A stretch of 64,000 bases of DNA from Acholeplasma granularum ATCC 19168 (lineage in GTDB: Bacteria; Bacillota_I; Bacilli_A; Acholeplasmatales; Acholeplasmataceae). A model generated the notes under the pieces. The model did not search any database and was not told where the DNA came from. It worked only from the letters and a program-made list of their open reading frames with translations. The stretch is taken from NCBI RefSeq assembly GCF_000526235.1, contig NZ_JAFR01000013.1, forward strand, positions 1-64,000, in the 5' to 3' direction. Both the position numbers and the translations under genes were made by a program. Within the stretch, counting starts at the first letter, position 1. Every line of letters begins with the position of its first letter. This document shows, piece by piece, positions 35,197 to 45,215 of this stretch.

Positions 35197-37485
35197 ATGA
35201 TAGAAAAGATCAAAAAAAGAGATGGAAGAATCGTAAGATTTAATCCAGAAAAGATTAGTGATGCGGTTACTAAGGCATTCATGGCGGTAAATAAGGATGC
35301 AAAACTAGCAGATAATGTAACTACAGGTGTATTAAAAAATGTAGATTCTAAGTTTAAAAGTCGCATTCCAACGGTTGAAGACATTCAAGATGAAGTTGAA
35401 CGCACATTAATTGAACTTAAGTATGCAGATGTTGCAAAAGCTTATATTATTTATAGAGAAGAACGTAATAAAGTTCGTGATAAAAATACAAGACTGATGC
35501 ATACATATCATGACATTGCATTTTCAAAATCTACTGAAAGTGATTTGAAAAGAGAAAATGCAAACGTCAATGGTGATACACCAATGGGTGCAATGCTTAA
35601 ATACGGTAGTGAAGGTGCCAAAGAGTTTAATAGAATGTTTGTTTTAAACCCTAAACACTCTAAAGCACATGATGAAGGATTAATTCACATTCACGATCTT
35701 GATTTCTTAACACTAACTCTTACATGTTGTCAAATTGATTTAACTAAGTTATTTGAAGGTGGTTTTCAAACAGGTCACGGTAGCCTAAGAGAACCTCAAG
35801 ATATCAAAACATATGCAGCATTAGCATGTATTGCTATCCAGTCTAATCAAAATGACCAACACGGTGGACAATCGGTTGCTAAATTTGATTATGATATGGC
35901 AGTGGGTGTTAAAAAAACATATGTTAGACACTTTAGAAATAATCTTCAAAAAGTGTTAGATGTTTATGGAATCCAATTAAACGCAAAAGAATTATTAGAA
36001 GAAATAAAAAACAAACATGGTGTCACACCACAACTTAAAAATGAAGAAATTAAAGCCATTCTTCTATCTTACATCAGTGATGTAAGCTTAAAAGATAAAG
36101 TCTTTAATTTTGCTCAAAAAGAAGCCGAAAAAGAAACAGTTAGAGATACTTACCAGGCAATGGAAAGTTTAGTGCATAATCTAAATACAATGCACTCTCG
36201 TGCGGGTGCTCAAGTACCATTTTCATCTATAAATTATGGTACAGATACATCCCATGAAGGTAGGTTAGTTATTAAATCTATACTAGAAGCAACCATTGCA
36301 GGTTTAGGTAGTGGAGAAACACCAATTTTCCCTATTCAAATCTTTAAGGTAAAAGAAGGTATAAACTTTAATGAAACTGACCCTAACTATGATTTATTCA
36401 AACTTGCTATGGTTACATCAGCGAAAAGATTATTCCCTAACTTTTCATTCTTAGATGCACCTTTTAATAAATCATTTTATAAAGAAGGTAACCCAAATAC
36501 AGAAATAGCTTATATGGGATGTAGAACAAGGGTCATGTCAAATGTATATGATCCTACAAGTGAAATTGTAACTGGTAGAGGTAATTTAAGTTTTACATCT
36601 ATTAATCTACCAAGACTTGCACTTACAAGTAAAAATGAACAAGAATTCTTTAAATCATTAGATGATGCATTAGAACTTGTAATAGAACAATTACTTGAAA
36701 GATTTGATATACAAAAAAATCTATATGTTTATAACTTCCCATTCTTAATGGGTCAAGGTGTTTGGATAGATAGTGACAAACTAAATCCAAATGACACAAT
36801 TGAAAATGTAATCAAGCATGGTTCTCTTGCAGTAGGATTTATAGGACTTGCAGAAACACTTAAAGTATTAACTGGAAAACACCATGGAGAAGATGAGAAA
36901 TCTCAAGAATTAGGATTAAAAATTGTTTCTTATATGAGAAACAAAATGGATCAAAAAGCAGATAAATATAAATTAAACTTCTCGCTTATTGCAACACCGG
37001 CTGAAGGATTATCTGGACGTTTTGTAGCAATGGACCGTAAAAAGTTTGGTTCCATTGAGGGTGTAACTGATCATGAGTTTTATACAAACTCATTCCATGT
37101 TCCAGTATATTATCCAACAGAAGCATTTCATAAAATAGATGTTGAAGCACCATATCATGCATTAACCAATGGTGGTCATATATCTTATATAGAACTAGAT
37201 GGAGATCCAGCTAAAAATATACCAGCCTTTGAATCAATCATTAAATACATGGCTAAAAAAGGTATTGGATACGGTTCTATTAATCACCCAGTAGATTTTG
37301 ATCCAGTATGTAAATACGTTGGAATTATTAATAATGAATGTCCAAAATGTGGACGTAAAGAAACAGCAGAACAACCATTTGATAGAATCAGAAGAATTAC
37401 AGGATATTTAGTTGGTACATTAGATAGATTTAATAATGCTAAAAAGAAGGAAGTTGAAGAACGTGTCAAACACTTCCACTCTTAA
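35197..37485 (+). CDS. nrdD: Anaerobic ribonucleoside-triphosphate reductase
   Basis: A 762-aa class III reductase. An ATP-cone allosteric domain lies at the N-terminus (about 3-95, KRDGRIVRFN). The catalytic barrel includes MHSRAGAQVPF and GCRTRV. A late zinc site carries Cys pairs in CPKC together with an upstream pair. The glycyl-radical loop RITGYLVG has its radical Gly at 736. It reduces NTPs without oxygen after activation by NrdG, whose gene overlaps by 23 nt. GAGGG precedes the ATG. Confidence 0.96.
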   Translation: MIEKIKKRDGRIVRFNPEKISDAVTKAFMAVNKDAKLADNVTTGVLKNVDSKFKSRIPTVEDIQDEVERTLIELKYADVAKAYIIYREERNKVRDKNTRLMHTYHDIAFSKSTESDLKRENANVNGDTPMGAMLKYGSEGAKEFNRMFVLNPKHSKAHDEGLIHIHDLDFLTLTLTCCQIDLTKLFEGGFQTGHGSLREPQDIKTYAALACIAIQSNQNDQHGGQSVAKFDYDMAVGVKKTYVRHFRNNLQKVLDVYGIQLNAKELLEEIKNKHGVTPQLKNEEIKAILLSYISDVSLKDKVFNFAQKEAEKETVRDTYQAMESLVHNLNTMHSRAGAQVPFSSINYGTDTSHEGRLVIKSILEATIAGLGSGETPIFPIQIFKVKEGINFNETDPNYDLFKLAMVTSAKRLFPNFSFLDAPFNKSFYKEGNPNTEIAYMGCRTRVMSNVYDPTSEIVTGRGNLSFTSINLPRLALTSKNEQEFFKSLDDALELVIEQLLERFDIQKNLYVYNFPFLMGQGVWIDSDKLNPNDTIENVIKHGSLAVGFIGLAETLKVLTGKHHGEDEKSQELGLKIVSYMRNKMDQKADKYKLNFSLIATPAEGLSGRFVAMDRKKFGSIEGVTDHEFYTNSFHVPVYYPTEAFHKIDVEAPYHALTNGGHISYIELDGDPAKNIPAFESIIKYMAKKGIGYGSINHPVDFDPVCKYVGIINNECPKCGRKETAEQPFDRIRRITGYLVGTLDRFNNAKKKEVEERVKHFHS

Positions 37486-37981
37486 ACTAAGAGTTAATGA
37501 CTTTATTAGTGATTCTATTGTTGATGGATTTGGATTAAGATTTGTAGTCTTTACACAAGGATGCAACTTAAGATGTCCTGGATGTCATAATCCATCAACA
37601 CATGATTTGAATGGTGGTTACTTAATTGAACTTGATGAAGTTAGAAAAAAATGGAAGAAAAATCCACTACTACACGGTTTAACCATTAGTGGTGGAGAAC
37701 CCTTCCTACAACCAGAAGCCGTATTAGAACTCATTAAAATGGCACATGAAGATGGTTTAAATGTAAATATATATAGTGGTAGTACATATGAGGTATTAAG
37801 TAAGAAGGATTGTCCATATACAAAAAAAATATTAAAAGAAGCAGATATATTAATTGATGGACCATATATAGAATACTTAAAAAACTTTAATTTATTATGG
37901 CGTGGTAGTTCAAACCAGCGCATCATCGACTTAAAGAAAACAAATCAACATCAGGAGCTTGTAATCATTCCTGATTCATAA
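37463..37981 (+). CDS. nrdG: NrdD-activating radical SAM enzyme
   Basis: A 172-aa radical SAM activase. The iron-sulphur motif is C34-x3-C38-x2-C41 (CNLRCPGCHN), followed by SGGEPFLQP. It generates the glycyl radical on NrdD. The start is taken as GTG 37463, inside the end of nrdD, with AAGGAAG upstream. This gives the usual N-terminus ending VNDFISDSIVDGFG. An ATG further upstream at 37436 would add nine basic residues with no support. The next gene, nrdI, begins 15 nt after the stop. Confidence 0.93.
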   Translation: MSNTSTLKLRVNDFISDSIVDGFGLRFVVFTQGCNLRCPGCHNPSTHDLNGGYLIELDEVRKKWKKNPLLHGLTISGGEPFLQPEAVLELIKMAHEDGLNVNIYSGSTYEVLSKKDCPYTKKILKEADILIDGPYIEYLKNFNLLWRGSSNQRIIDLKKTNQHQELVIIPDS

Positions 37982-37996
37982 GGGAGTTACTTGTAA

Positions 37997-38368
37997 ATGA
38001 CAATTATCTATGATAGTTTAACGGGCCAAACTAAAAGGTTTGCCCAAAATCTTGGCTTTCCTGCCATTCACGTTAAGCTTTATGAAGGCACACCTGAAGG
38101 TGAACTATTTTTAGTTACCAGAAGTATTAATTTTGGTAAAATTCCACAAACAACCAAAGACTTTTTAGATCAATATAAAGATAAAGTTATTGGTGTTGCA
38201 GTCTCAGGAAATAAAAACTGGGGCGAAAACTATGGAAAAGCTGGAGATAGTATTGAAGCTTACTACAACATTCCGTTAATTTTAAAATTTGAAGGTTCTG
38301 GATTCAAATCTGATAGACAAAGGGTCATGGACTGGCTCATAAAACAAGAAGAAGGAAAAAAGGTATAA
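37997..38368 (+). CDS. nrdI: NrdI flavodoxin
   Basis: A 123-aa flavodoxin-like protein. It has the FMN phosphate loop YDSLTGQTKRF, the LVTRSINFGKIP segment and the VAVSGNKNWGENYGKAGD block. NrdI supplies an oxidant that assembles the dimanganese-tyrosyl cofactor of NrdF. It is located between the anaerobic (nrdDG) and aerobic (nrdEFH) genes. AAGGGAG precedes the ATG. Confidence 0.92.
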   Translation: MTIIYDSLTGQTKRFAQNLGFPAIHVKLYEGTPEGELFLVTRSINFGKIPQTTKDFLDQYKDKVIGVAVSGNKNWGENYGKAGDSIEAYYNIPLILKFEGSGFKSDRQRVMDWLIKQEEGKKV

Positions 38369-38372
38369 GTGA

Positions 38373-40475
38373 ATGGATCAAAAAAGAGATATTATTCCTG
38401 AATGGATAATCTTAAATAATCAAATTACTGATGAAAATGGTGATTTGAAAGATATAACAAAAGATAAAGCTGCAGCTAAAAGTTACTTTTTAAATGAAGT
38501 CAACAAACGCACTCAGTTTTTCCACTCATTAGAAGAAAAGTTAGAGTTTTTAGTTGAAAATGACTATTACGAAAAAGAATTTTTAGAAAAATATACAATG
38601 GAGCAAATACATACAATTTATGATATTGCTTATGCAGCAAAATTTAGATTCCCAACCTACATGGGAGCATTTAAGTTCTATAATGATTATGCACTAAAAG
38701 ATCGCAGTGGCAAAAACTTTTTAGAACGCTATGAAGATAGATTAGCTGTGAATGCTCTATATCATGCAGATGGTGATTTTGAAATGGCGAAAAGATTAAT
38801 AAGATCTTTAATTAGCCAAGACTTTACACCAGCAACACCAACACTCCTTAATACTGGTAAAAGTAAACGTGGTGAGTTTGTTTCATGTTTCTTATTAGAA
38901 GCCGGAGATTCTTTAAATGACATTTCAAGAATCTCAGAATTTAGTATGCAACTATCTAAAGTTGGTGGTGGGGTTAGTATTAATCTTACAAACTTGCGTG
39001 CTAAAGGTGAAACGATCAAAGGAATACCTAACGTTTCTAAAGGTGTTGTAGGGGTAGTAAAACTACTTGATAACAACTTTAGATACGCTGACCAAATGGG
39101 TCAAAGAACTGGTGCTGGAGCGGTTTACCTAAATATATTCCACTCTGACATTGAAGATTTTTTATCCACTAAAAAATTAAATGCAGATGATGATATTCGT
39201 GCTAAAACACTATCAATGGGTGTTGTAATTCCTGATAAATTTATGGAACTTGCAAGAGATAATAAAGATATGTGGTTATTCTATCCACATACAGTATTTG
39301 AAGAATATGGCATGAATTTTGCAGATATTTCTATTGATATGGATAAATGGTATGATATTTTAGCTGATAATCCAAAGGTAAGAAAGCGTAAAGTAAATCC
39401 TAGAAAATTACTTGATATGATTGCTCAACTTCAAGGAGAATCAGGATATCCTTACATTATGTTTTCAGATAATGTCAATAAAGCAAACCCACTAGATTTA
39501 CCTGTAAAATTTTCAAACCTATGTACAGAAATCCTTCAACCAACAATCACCTCACAATACGGTGATTATGGTGCAAATAATGACCAAATTGGTATGGATA
39601 TTTCATGTAACTTAGCAAGTGGTCATATGGGAAATATGATGAAACATAACACTATTAAAGAAACAGTTTTTGCTGCAATGGATATTATGAACTCTGTATC
39701 AGTTAAAACAGATATTAAACACGTACCAGCAGTAAGTAAAGCTAACCGCCTAAACCGTTCGGTTGGATTTGGTATTATGGGTCATCATGGTTATATTGCT
39801 GAAAACTATATTATGTTTGGTAGTGATGAAAACCTAGACTTAATTGATGTATTCTTTAATATTGTGAATTATTATTCTTTAGTTCATTCTATGGAAAAAG
39901 CTAAAGAAACTGGTGAAAAATTCTATAGATTTGAAAAATCAAAATATGCAGATGGTTCTTATTTTGATGGACGTGGACAAATACTACCTAAAACTGAAAA
40001 GGTTCAAGAACTATTTAAAAACATTTATATTCCAACAGATAATGACTGGTTAGAATTAAAAGAAAATGTTATGACTTATGGTTTATATAATTCTCACCGA
40101 TTAGCTGTTGCACCAAATGGTTCAATTGGTTATGTCATGTCAGCAACCCCTTCTTTAACACCAATTAAACAACTTGTTGAAGAAAGAACATATGGTAATT
40201 CAAAAACATATTACCCAATGCCTGCACTTGATAAAGCATCATTCATGTATGAGACAGCTTACCGTATGGATACATATAGAACAATTGATGTAATTGCAAC
40301 CGCTCAAAAACATGTGGATCAAGGTATTTCATTTGAACTTTGTATTACATCAGATATTACAACAAGAGAACTACAAAAATATTATTTATATGCACACTAC
40401 CAAGGAATTAAAACACTATATTACACAAGAACTCAAAAACTAAAGATTGAAGAATGTGAATCCTGTGCAGTCTAA
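38373..40475 (+). CDS. nrdE: Class Ib ribonucleotide reductase, large subunit
   Basis: A 700-aa catalytic subunit. Active-site features are FVSCFLLEAGDS with one redox Cys, NLCTEI and MDISCNLASG, and the C-terminal ECESCAV with the dithiol that NrdH re-reduces. The N-terminus lacks the ATP-cone of class Ia, as expected for class Ib. It starts 4 nt after nrdI and ends 10 nt before nrdF. It makes dNDPs from NDPs with NrdF. Confidence 0.96.
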   Translation: MDQKRDIIPEWIILNNQITDENGDLKDITKDKAAAKSYFLNEVNKRTQFFHSLEEKLEFLVENDYYEKEFLEKYTMEQIHTIYDIAYAAKFRFPTYMGAFKFYNDYALKDRSGKNFLERYEDRLAVNALYHADGDFEMAKRLIRSLISQDFTPATPTLLNTGKSKRGEFVSCFLLEAGDSLNDISRISEFSMQLSKVGGGVSINLTNLRAKGETIKGIPNVSKGVVGVVKLLDNNFRYADQMGQRTGAGAVYLNIFHSDIEDFLSTKKLNADDDIRAKTLSMGVVIPDKFMELARDNKDMWLFYPHTVFEEYGMNFADISIDMDKWYDILADNPKVRKRKVNPRKLLDMIAQLQGESGYPYIMFSDNVNKANPLDLPVKFSNLCTEILQPTITSQYGDYGANNDQIGMDISCNLASGHMGNMMKHNTIKETVFAAMDIMNSVSVKTDIKHVPAVSKANRLNRSVGFGIMGHHGYIAENYIMFGSDENLDLIDVFFNIVNYYSLVHSMEKAKETGEKFYRFEKSKYADGSYFDGRGQILPKTEKVQELFKNIYIPTDNDWLELKENVMTYGLYNSHRLAVAPNGSIGYVMSATPSLTPIKQLVEERTYGNSKTYYPMPALDKASFMYETAYRMDTYRTIDVIATAQKHVDQGISFELCITSDITTRELQKYYLYAHYQGIKTLYYTRTQKLKIEECESCAV

Positions 40476-40485
40476 GGAGAATAAA

Positions 40486-41598
40486 ATGGCTAAAAAGAAA
40501 GTAGAACAAAATAAAAAAATATTAGAACCGATTAAAAAAGTATTATATGAAGGTGCTAACTGGAATCAACTAGAAGATGATTATACACAACAATTCTATG
40601 AACAAAATTTGAGTCAATTTTGGCGTCCTGAAGACATTTCGCTACAACCCGACTTAAATGTATGGAGCATATTACCGGAAAATATTCAACAAGCCTATGC
40701 TAAAAATTTATTAGTCCTAACGTTTTTAGATACACACCAAGGTGATATTGGAATGCCTGTAGTATCTAGATCATTAGATGATCACTTTCACCAAAGAAAA
40801 GCTGTATTAAACTTTATGGGTGCTATGGAAAATGCGGTACACGCAAAAAGTTATTCAAATATCTTTATGACTTATATGTCTAACCAAGAAATTGATGAGT
40901 TATTTATTTGGGGTGAAAAACATAAAAACCTACAGAAAATTATGCAGCTAATTGTAGGTTATTATAAAGAGCTTGATAGATTTAACTACATCAAACAATT
41001 TATGTCAGATAATAAAGATTATGACCAAACAGCATTTGATGTTGCACAGTTTAAAGCTATGGTTGCCTCTGTTTATTTAGAAACATGGTTATTTTATTCA
41101 GGTTTTTACTATCCACTATTTTTCTATGGTCAAGGAAAGCTTATGCAAGCAGGAGAAATCATTAACTTAATTTTAAGAGATGAATCCATTCATGGCTTAT
41201 ATGTAGGACGTCTTGCTCAAGAAGTATTTGAAACATTTTCAAATGAACTTCAAGAAGAATTAACCACTTGGGTACATGAGTTTTTATTAGAACTATATCA
41301 TGAACAAAATGAACTGGTAGAATCTATATATGATGCAGTTGATTTAACACATGATGTTAAAATCTTTGTAAGATATAATGCCAATAAAGCATTAATGAAT
41401 TTAGGCTTTGATCCATACTTTGAACCGGAGGATGTCAATCCTGTGGTATTAAATGGATTAAATACAGAAACTAAAACAATGGATAACTTTTCAATGAAAG
41501 GTAATGGCTACCAAAAAATGAAAAGTGAAATGCTTAAAGATACAGATTTTATATTTGAAAAAAAGAAAATTATTTCATTTGAAGGTGATAAAAAATGA
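40486..41598 (+). CDS. nrdF: Class Ib ribonucleotide reductase, small subunit
   Basis: A 370-aa radical-generating subunit very similar in motif text to Bacillus NrdF. Metal ligands can be placed: Asp in TFLDTHQG, Glu and His in MENAVHAKSYS, Glu in SVYLETWLFYSG, and Glu and His in RDESIHG. Because all ligands are present, it is a metal-dependent enzyme and not the metal-free class Ie type described in some Mollicutes. The start is ATG 40486 with AAGGAG. An upstream ATG inside nrdE (40447) would give an unneeded extension. It overlaps nrdH by 4 nt. Confidence 0.96.
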   Translation: MAKKKVEQNKKILEPIKKVLYEGANWNQLEDDYTQQFYEQNLSQFWRPEDISLQPDLNVWSILPENIQQAYAKNLLVLTFLDTHQGDIGMPVVSRSLDDHFHQRKAVLNFMGAMENAVHAKSYSNIFMTYMSNQEIDELFIWGEKHKNLQKIMQLIVGYYKELDRFNYIKQFMSDNKDYDQTAFDVAQFKAMVASVYLETWLFYSGFYYPLFFYGQGKLMQAGEIINLILRDESIHGLYVGRLAQEVFETFSNELQEELTTWVHEFLLELYHEQNELVESIYDAVDLTHDVKIFVRYNANKALMNLGFDPYFEPEDVNPVVLNGLNTETKTMDNFSMKGNGYQKMKSEMLKDTDFIFEKKKIISFEGDKK

Positions 41599-41855
41599 GT
41601 GTAATCTTATTAACTAAAAATGATTGTACACAATGTGCACAATTAAAAATGTTTCTAAAGTTTGGATTAAATAATAAATATGAATCAGATATTAAAATTA
41701 TTAATAAAGAAGACAATCAAGAAGAATTTGATAAGCTTACAGCAGAATATGGTATCTTAACATTACCTGCAATGATTGCAGGTGGTGAGGCTTTAATTCG
41801 TACACAGCCATCACCTGTATTAACTTTTTTAGAAAAACACGTCGGTAAAAAATAA
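41595..41855 (+). CDS. nrdH: Glutaredoxin/NrdH-like redox protein
   Basis: An 86-aa thioredoxin-fold protein. The active site is C11-T-Q-C14 and the cis-Pro segment is LTLPAMI. It overlaps nrdF by ATGA, so it is probably the electron donor that re-reduces NrdE. The CTQC site differs slightly from the usual CMQC/CVQC of NrdH, so glutaredoxin-like is the cautious name. A terminator follows. Confidence 0.85.
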   Translation: MSVILLTKNDCTQCAQLKMFLKFGLNNKYESDIKIINKEDNQEEFDKLTAEYGILTLPAMIAGGEALIRTQPSPVLTFLEKHVGKK

Positions 41856-41866
41856 AGTATTATACG

Positions 41867-41897
41867 ATAAAACCCAACAAATTCGTTGGGTTTTATT
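41867..41897 (+). terminator. Terminator of the nrd gene string
   Basis: The stem AAAACCCAAC/GTTGGGTTTT has a 6-nt loop and a T-rich tail, 12 bases after the nrdH stop. Confidence 0.88.
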
Positions 41898-41978
41898 GAT
41901 ATATATGCCAATTACTTGCAAAAAATTAAATTAATAAATATAATAACATAAATAATTTTTAAAAGTGGAGGTTATTTT

Positions 41979-42347
41979 ATGGATACATTTAAACCCTATT
42001 TAGACAGCATAAAAGATGATGAAATCAGATCACGCATGATCAATCTTTTAGAATGGGTACAAAATAAGTATCCAATGTTAGGAAAAAAAATAGCATGGAA
42101 CCAACCACACTTTACGCACCATGATACATTTATTATTGCATTTACACATGCCAAATCACATGTATCTATAATCCCTGAATATAAAGTCATTGATTTATTT
42201 AAAGATGAAATTAGAAAAAATAATTACCTGCATACAAACTTTATCTACAAAGTAAAATGGAATCAAGAAATGAATTATGATCTACTGAGTAAAATTATTG
42301 AATATAATATGCATGATAAATCAGATTATAATTCCTACTGGCGTTAA
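41979..42347 (+). CDS. DUF1801 / YdhG-like protein
   Basis: A 122-aa single-domain protein. It resembles the DUF1801 family (YdhG/YdeI, also called frataxin-like iron chaperones in Bacillus), with the GKKIAWNQPHFTHHDTFIIAF and HVSIIPE pattern. The role is uncertain; iron-sulphur or heme iron delivery has been proposed for some members. It has its own GGAGG site and lies between two terminators, so it is a single-gene unit. Confidence 0.78.
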   Translation: MDTFKPYLDSIKDDEIRSRMINLLEWVQNKYPMLGKKIAWNQPHFTHHDTFIIAFTHAKSHVSIIPEYKVIDLFKDEIRKNNYLHTNFIYKVKWNQEMNYDLLSKIIEYNMHDKSDYNSYWR

Positions 42348-42348
42348 T

Positions 42349-42387
42349 AAAAACCACTCAAACCAAAAATTGGTTTGAGTGGTTTTC
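42349..42387. terminator. Bidirectional terminator between the DUF1801 gene and potD
   Basis: The stem AAAACCACTCAAACCA/TGGTTTGAGTGGTTTT (16 bp, very short loop) has A and T tracts on both sides. It serves the + strand DUF1801 gene and the minus-strand pot operon. Confidence 0.9.
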
Positions 42388-42388
42388 T

Positions 42389-43528
42389 TTAAGATGTTTT
42401 TACATCATTTAGCATTAAAATTAATTGAGCCATGACTTGATTTGAAAAGCTTGCATAAGGTGTACCTTTAAAGGTTTCGCTATCTGGATAATAATCTAAA
42501 TATGCACGAGACCAATTGGTTAACCAAGGATCATTTCCTTCATATGTAGTAATTTCTAAGTAAGTATTATATAAAGGTGTAGAGTATCCTACAACAGATG
42601 CATTTTCATAAGCATTTTCAGGATCTAAGAAGAAGTTGATAAACTTATGTGCTAAATCAGTATGTCTTGATTTTTTTGGAATAACAATACCATCTACAAA
42701 TGCCATTGTATTTTCAGGAATATAAATATCATATGTTTTTTCATCGTAGTTTAGACCATTATCTAAATCCACATAAAGCATATCAAGGAAATCTCCAGTC
42801 CAAACAAATGCTAAGTCTAGGTTATTGGCTTGGATATCCTTTTTTAATGCATCATCAGCAAATACAGAAAAATTTGCACGAATTAAAGCTTCTTTTGCTA
42901 AATTAAGATGTGTTTTATTAAAGCCTTCAGGCGTTGTATTTGGTAGTGCATTTGGATCTAAACCTAAGTAAAGTAGACTTGCTGCATATGCATATTGTGC
43001 AACATCATACATCCCCACACGGTTTGTAGGTCTTAAGCTTGGTTCAAAATATGCACTCCAACCATGTGTTTCTAAAGCCTCTTTTAAACCTGTAATACGG
43101 TTGTTATACATCAGGCCAAATGTACCCCAAAAATAAGGGACAAAGTAGTCTTTGCTACCAAGTGTCATTGTAGCCATTAAACCTTCTAATCCGGTCATAT
43201 ATGGATTGTTTTCGGGGTCATAATTAGGAAGCAGGTCATAATTTAGTTTTTGTATTAAATCTTCCCTAATTAATTTTTCAATCATATAATCTCCAGGAAA
43301 GACTATGTCATATGCAGTTGTACCGGATTTGATTTTAGAATAAAATAATTCGTTACTATCTGCAATAGATATTGAGACCTCAACATTATAGGTTTCTTCA
43401 AATAATAAAACTAAATCCTCATTAATATACTCACCCCAATTTAAAATTAATAGTTTTTGGTTATACCCACAACCATTTAGGATGAATATAGAAAGAAGTA
43501 GTGAACTTAAAATAAATATTTTCTTCAT
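42389..43528 (-). CDS. potD: Spermidine/putrescine-binding lipoprotein
   Basis: A 379-aa lipoprotein with lipobox LNGC (about residue 20). The mature part starts with the PotD signature LNWGEYINEDLV and later has VFPGDYMIEKLI, VPYFWGTFGL and a C-terminal helical region. PotD/PotF receptors bind polyamines in this fold. It is the last gene of the minus-strand potABCD operon and overlaps potC by 4 nt. Specificity for spermidine or putrescine is not readable by eye. Confidence 0.93.
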   Translation of the reverse strand: MKKIFILSSLLLSIFILNGCGYNQKLLILNWGEYINEDLVLLFEETYNVEVSISIADSNELFYSKIKSGTTAYDIVFPGDYMIEKLIREDLIQKLNYDLLPNYDPENNPYMTGLEGLMATMTLGSKDYFVPYFWGTFGLMYNNRITGLKEALETHGWSAYFEPSLRPTNRVGMYDVAQYAYAASLLYLGLDPNALPNTTPEGFNKTHLNLAKEALIRANFSVFADDALKKDIQANNLDLAFVWTGDFLDMLYVDLDNGLNYDEKTYDIYIPENTMAFVDGIVIPKKSRHTDLAHKFINFFLDPENAYENASVVGYSTPLYNTYLEITTYEGNDPWLTNWSRAYLDYYPDSETFKGTPYASFSNQVMAQLILMLNDVKTS

Positions 43529-44379
43529 TTCTTTTTACCTTTTTTAATAAAGACTTGGTAAACCGTTAATAAGATTAATGTAGTTAAAGTAAGGAGTGTT
43601 GAAAAAGCATATACTGAAGGTGTTAAACTCTTTCTACCGATACTACCATAAATCCAAATAGATAAATTATCAAATCCATTACCAGTCGTATAATAACTAA
43701 TTACAAAGTCATCAATACTCATTGTAAGTGCAAGAAGCATTCCTGAGAATATACCCGCTAAGATTGCAGGTACAATGACCTTAATGAGTGCCTTATAAGG
43801 TTTGATGCCTAAATCTAGTGCAGCATCCATAAGATTTGGATCCATTTCCTTTAATTTAGGTAAAACACTTAAGACAACATAAGGCATGGTAAAGAATAGG
43901 TGAGCCAGTATTAATGTAAATGGTCCAAAGATATATGGAAATACTGGTAATAGTAGTGAAAAGATTAACATTAATGAAATACCAGATACAATATCTGCAT
44001 TCAGTATAGGAATATTATTTAATAAAACAACTTGAGCACGTTTCTTTTTAGATAGTGCATGAATTCCAATAGCCATTAATGTACCAAAAATTGTTGCCAA
44101 AAGGGTTGCGATAAAACTTGTTAATAAGGTATTTAATATCGCGTTTTTAAGACTTCTGTTAGCAAACATATTAAAGTACCAATCAAGTGTAAATGATTCA
44201 AATTGATTGATATTAGAGCTTGAGTTCACAGATTGAAGTAGTAAGATAACAATTGGAATATAAAGGGATGCAACAATAATACTTACAAATACTTTTCTTA
44301 ATATGAGTAATACTTTTTTTAATTTTCTTGTATCTTTGTATCCGTATTCTTCTAAAGTTGCTAGAGGGTATTTTGTCAT
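43525..44379 (-). CDS. potC: Polyamine ABC transporter permease PotC
   Basis: A 284-aa membrane protein with six helices. The EAA loop is DAALDLGIKPYKALIKVIVPAI, followed by GIFSGMLLALTMSIDDFVIS, where the SxDDF motif is typical of PotC. It overlaps both neighbours by 4 nt. It forms the pore together with PotB. Confidence 0.94.
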   Translation of the reverse strand: MTKYPLATLEEYGYKDTRKLKKVLLILRKVFVSIIVASLYIPIVILLLQSVNSSSNINQFESFTLDWYFNMFANRSLKNAILNTLLTSFIATLLATIFGTLMAIGIHALSKKKRAQVVLLNNIPILNADIVSGISLMLIFSLLLPVFPYIFGPFTLILAHLFFTMPYVVLSVLPKLKEMDPNLMDAALDLGIKPYKALIKVIVPAILAGIFSGMLLALTMSIDDFVISYYTTGNGFDNLSIWIYGSIGRKSLTPSVYAFSTLLTLTTLILLTVYQVFIKKGKKK

Positions 44380-45215
44380 AATAGAGTTTCTCCTTCTTTA
44401 TCAACTTTAGAAACAAAGAAAATAGCAGCAAAGATGACAAGTAATATCATTATTGATAATAATGAACCTAAATTATAATCCATGTATCTGAAGGATTGTT
44501 CTATCACATTACCTAATAATAAAATATTACCAGATCCTAAAATCTCAGGAATTGCAAACCCACTCATTGCAGGTAAGAATACTAAAATAGAACCTGTTGC
44601 AACTCCTTTAAGTGATAATGGAAAAATAACTTTAATAAATTTTTTAAAATCAGTTAATCCTAAATCAAGTGCAGCTTCTTCAAGTGCATAATCTATTTTT
44701 TCTAATGCTGTATAAATAGGTAGAATCATAAATGGTAAATAAGTTAATACTAAACCAACTAATACTGCAACCCCCGTACCTTTAAATACAGGAAATGTTA
44801 CAGAAGTGTTTAGCATTTTAGATAAGATATCTGTAATAATATTATGTTCATTCATTAAGTTACCTAAAGATTCAGTTCTAAGTAGTAGATTAGACCACAT
44901 AGGTAGTATAAAGATTGCAAGTACTAAAAATTTATTTTTAATTTTTGAACGAAAGACACTATATGCAACCATATAACCTAATACCATAGATATAAGGGTA
45001 GCAAGGGTTGCATATAGTATAGAGTTAAAAAATGCAATTTGAATGGAAGATTCAAAAAATGATTGATAAAAGCCATTGTTAAATTGGTAGTTATCTAAAC
45101 TTAAACCTTCTGTAACTGATACGGATAAAAATAGCATAACTAGCATTGGAATTAATGCTAAGATACCTAACCATACAATATATGGTATAGAAAGTTTACT
45201 AAATGGTTTCTTCAT
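44376..45215 (-). CDS. potB: Polyamine ABC transporter permease PotB
   Basis: A 279-aa membrane protein with six helices. The PotB features are LLLRTESLGNLMNEHNII after helix 2 and the EAA loop EEAALDLGLTDFKKFIKVIFPLSL, followed by PAMSGFAIPEILGSG. It overlaps potC by 4 nt and potA by 17 nt, so the operon is tightly coupled. Confidence 0.94.
   Translation of the reverse strand: MKKPFSKLSIPYIVWLGILALIPMLVMLFLSVSVTEGLSLDNYQFNNGFYQSFFESSIQIAFFNSILYATLATLISMVLGYMVAYSVFRSKIKNKFLVLAIFILPMWSNLLLRTESLGNLMNEHNIITDILSKMLNTSVTFPVFKGTGVAVLVGLVLTYLPFMILPIYTALEKIDYALEEAALDLGLTDFKKFIKVIFPLSLKGVATGSILVFLPAMSGFAIPEILGSGNILLLGNVIEQSFRYMDYNLGSLLSIMILLVIFAAIFFVSKVDKEGETLL

Noticed and set aside
40486-41598. NrdF as a metal-free class Ie small subunit, as described in some Mollicutes
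   Set aside because: All expected metal ligands are present, including the ExxxH spacing in MENAVH, which matches Bacillus-type NrdF. The VPK or QSK substitutions are absent.
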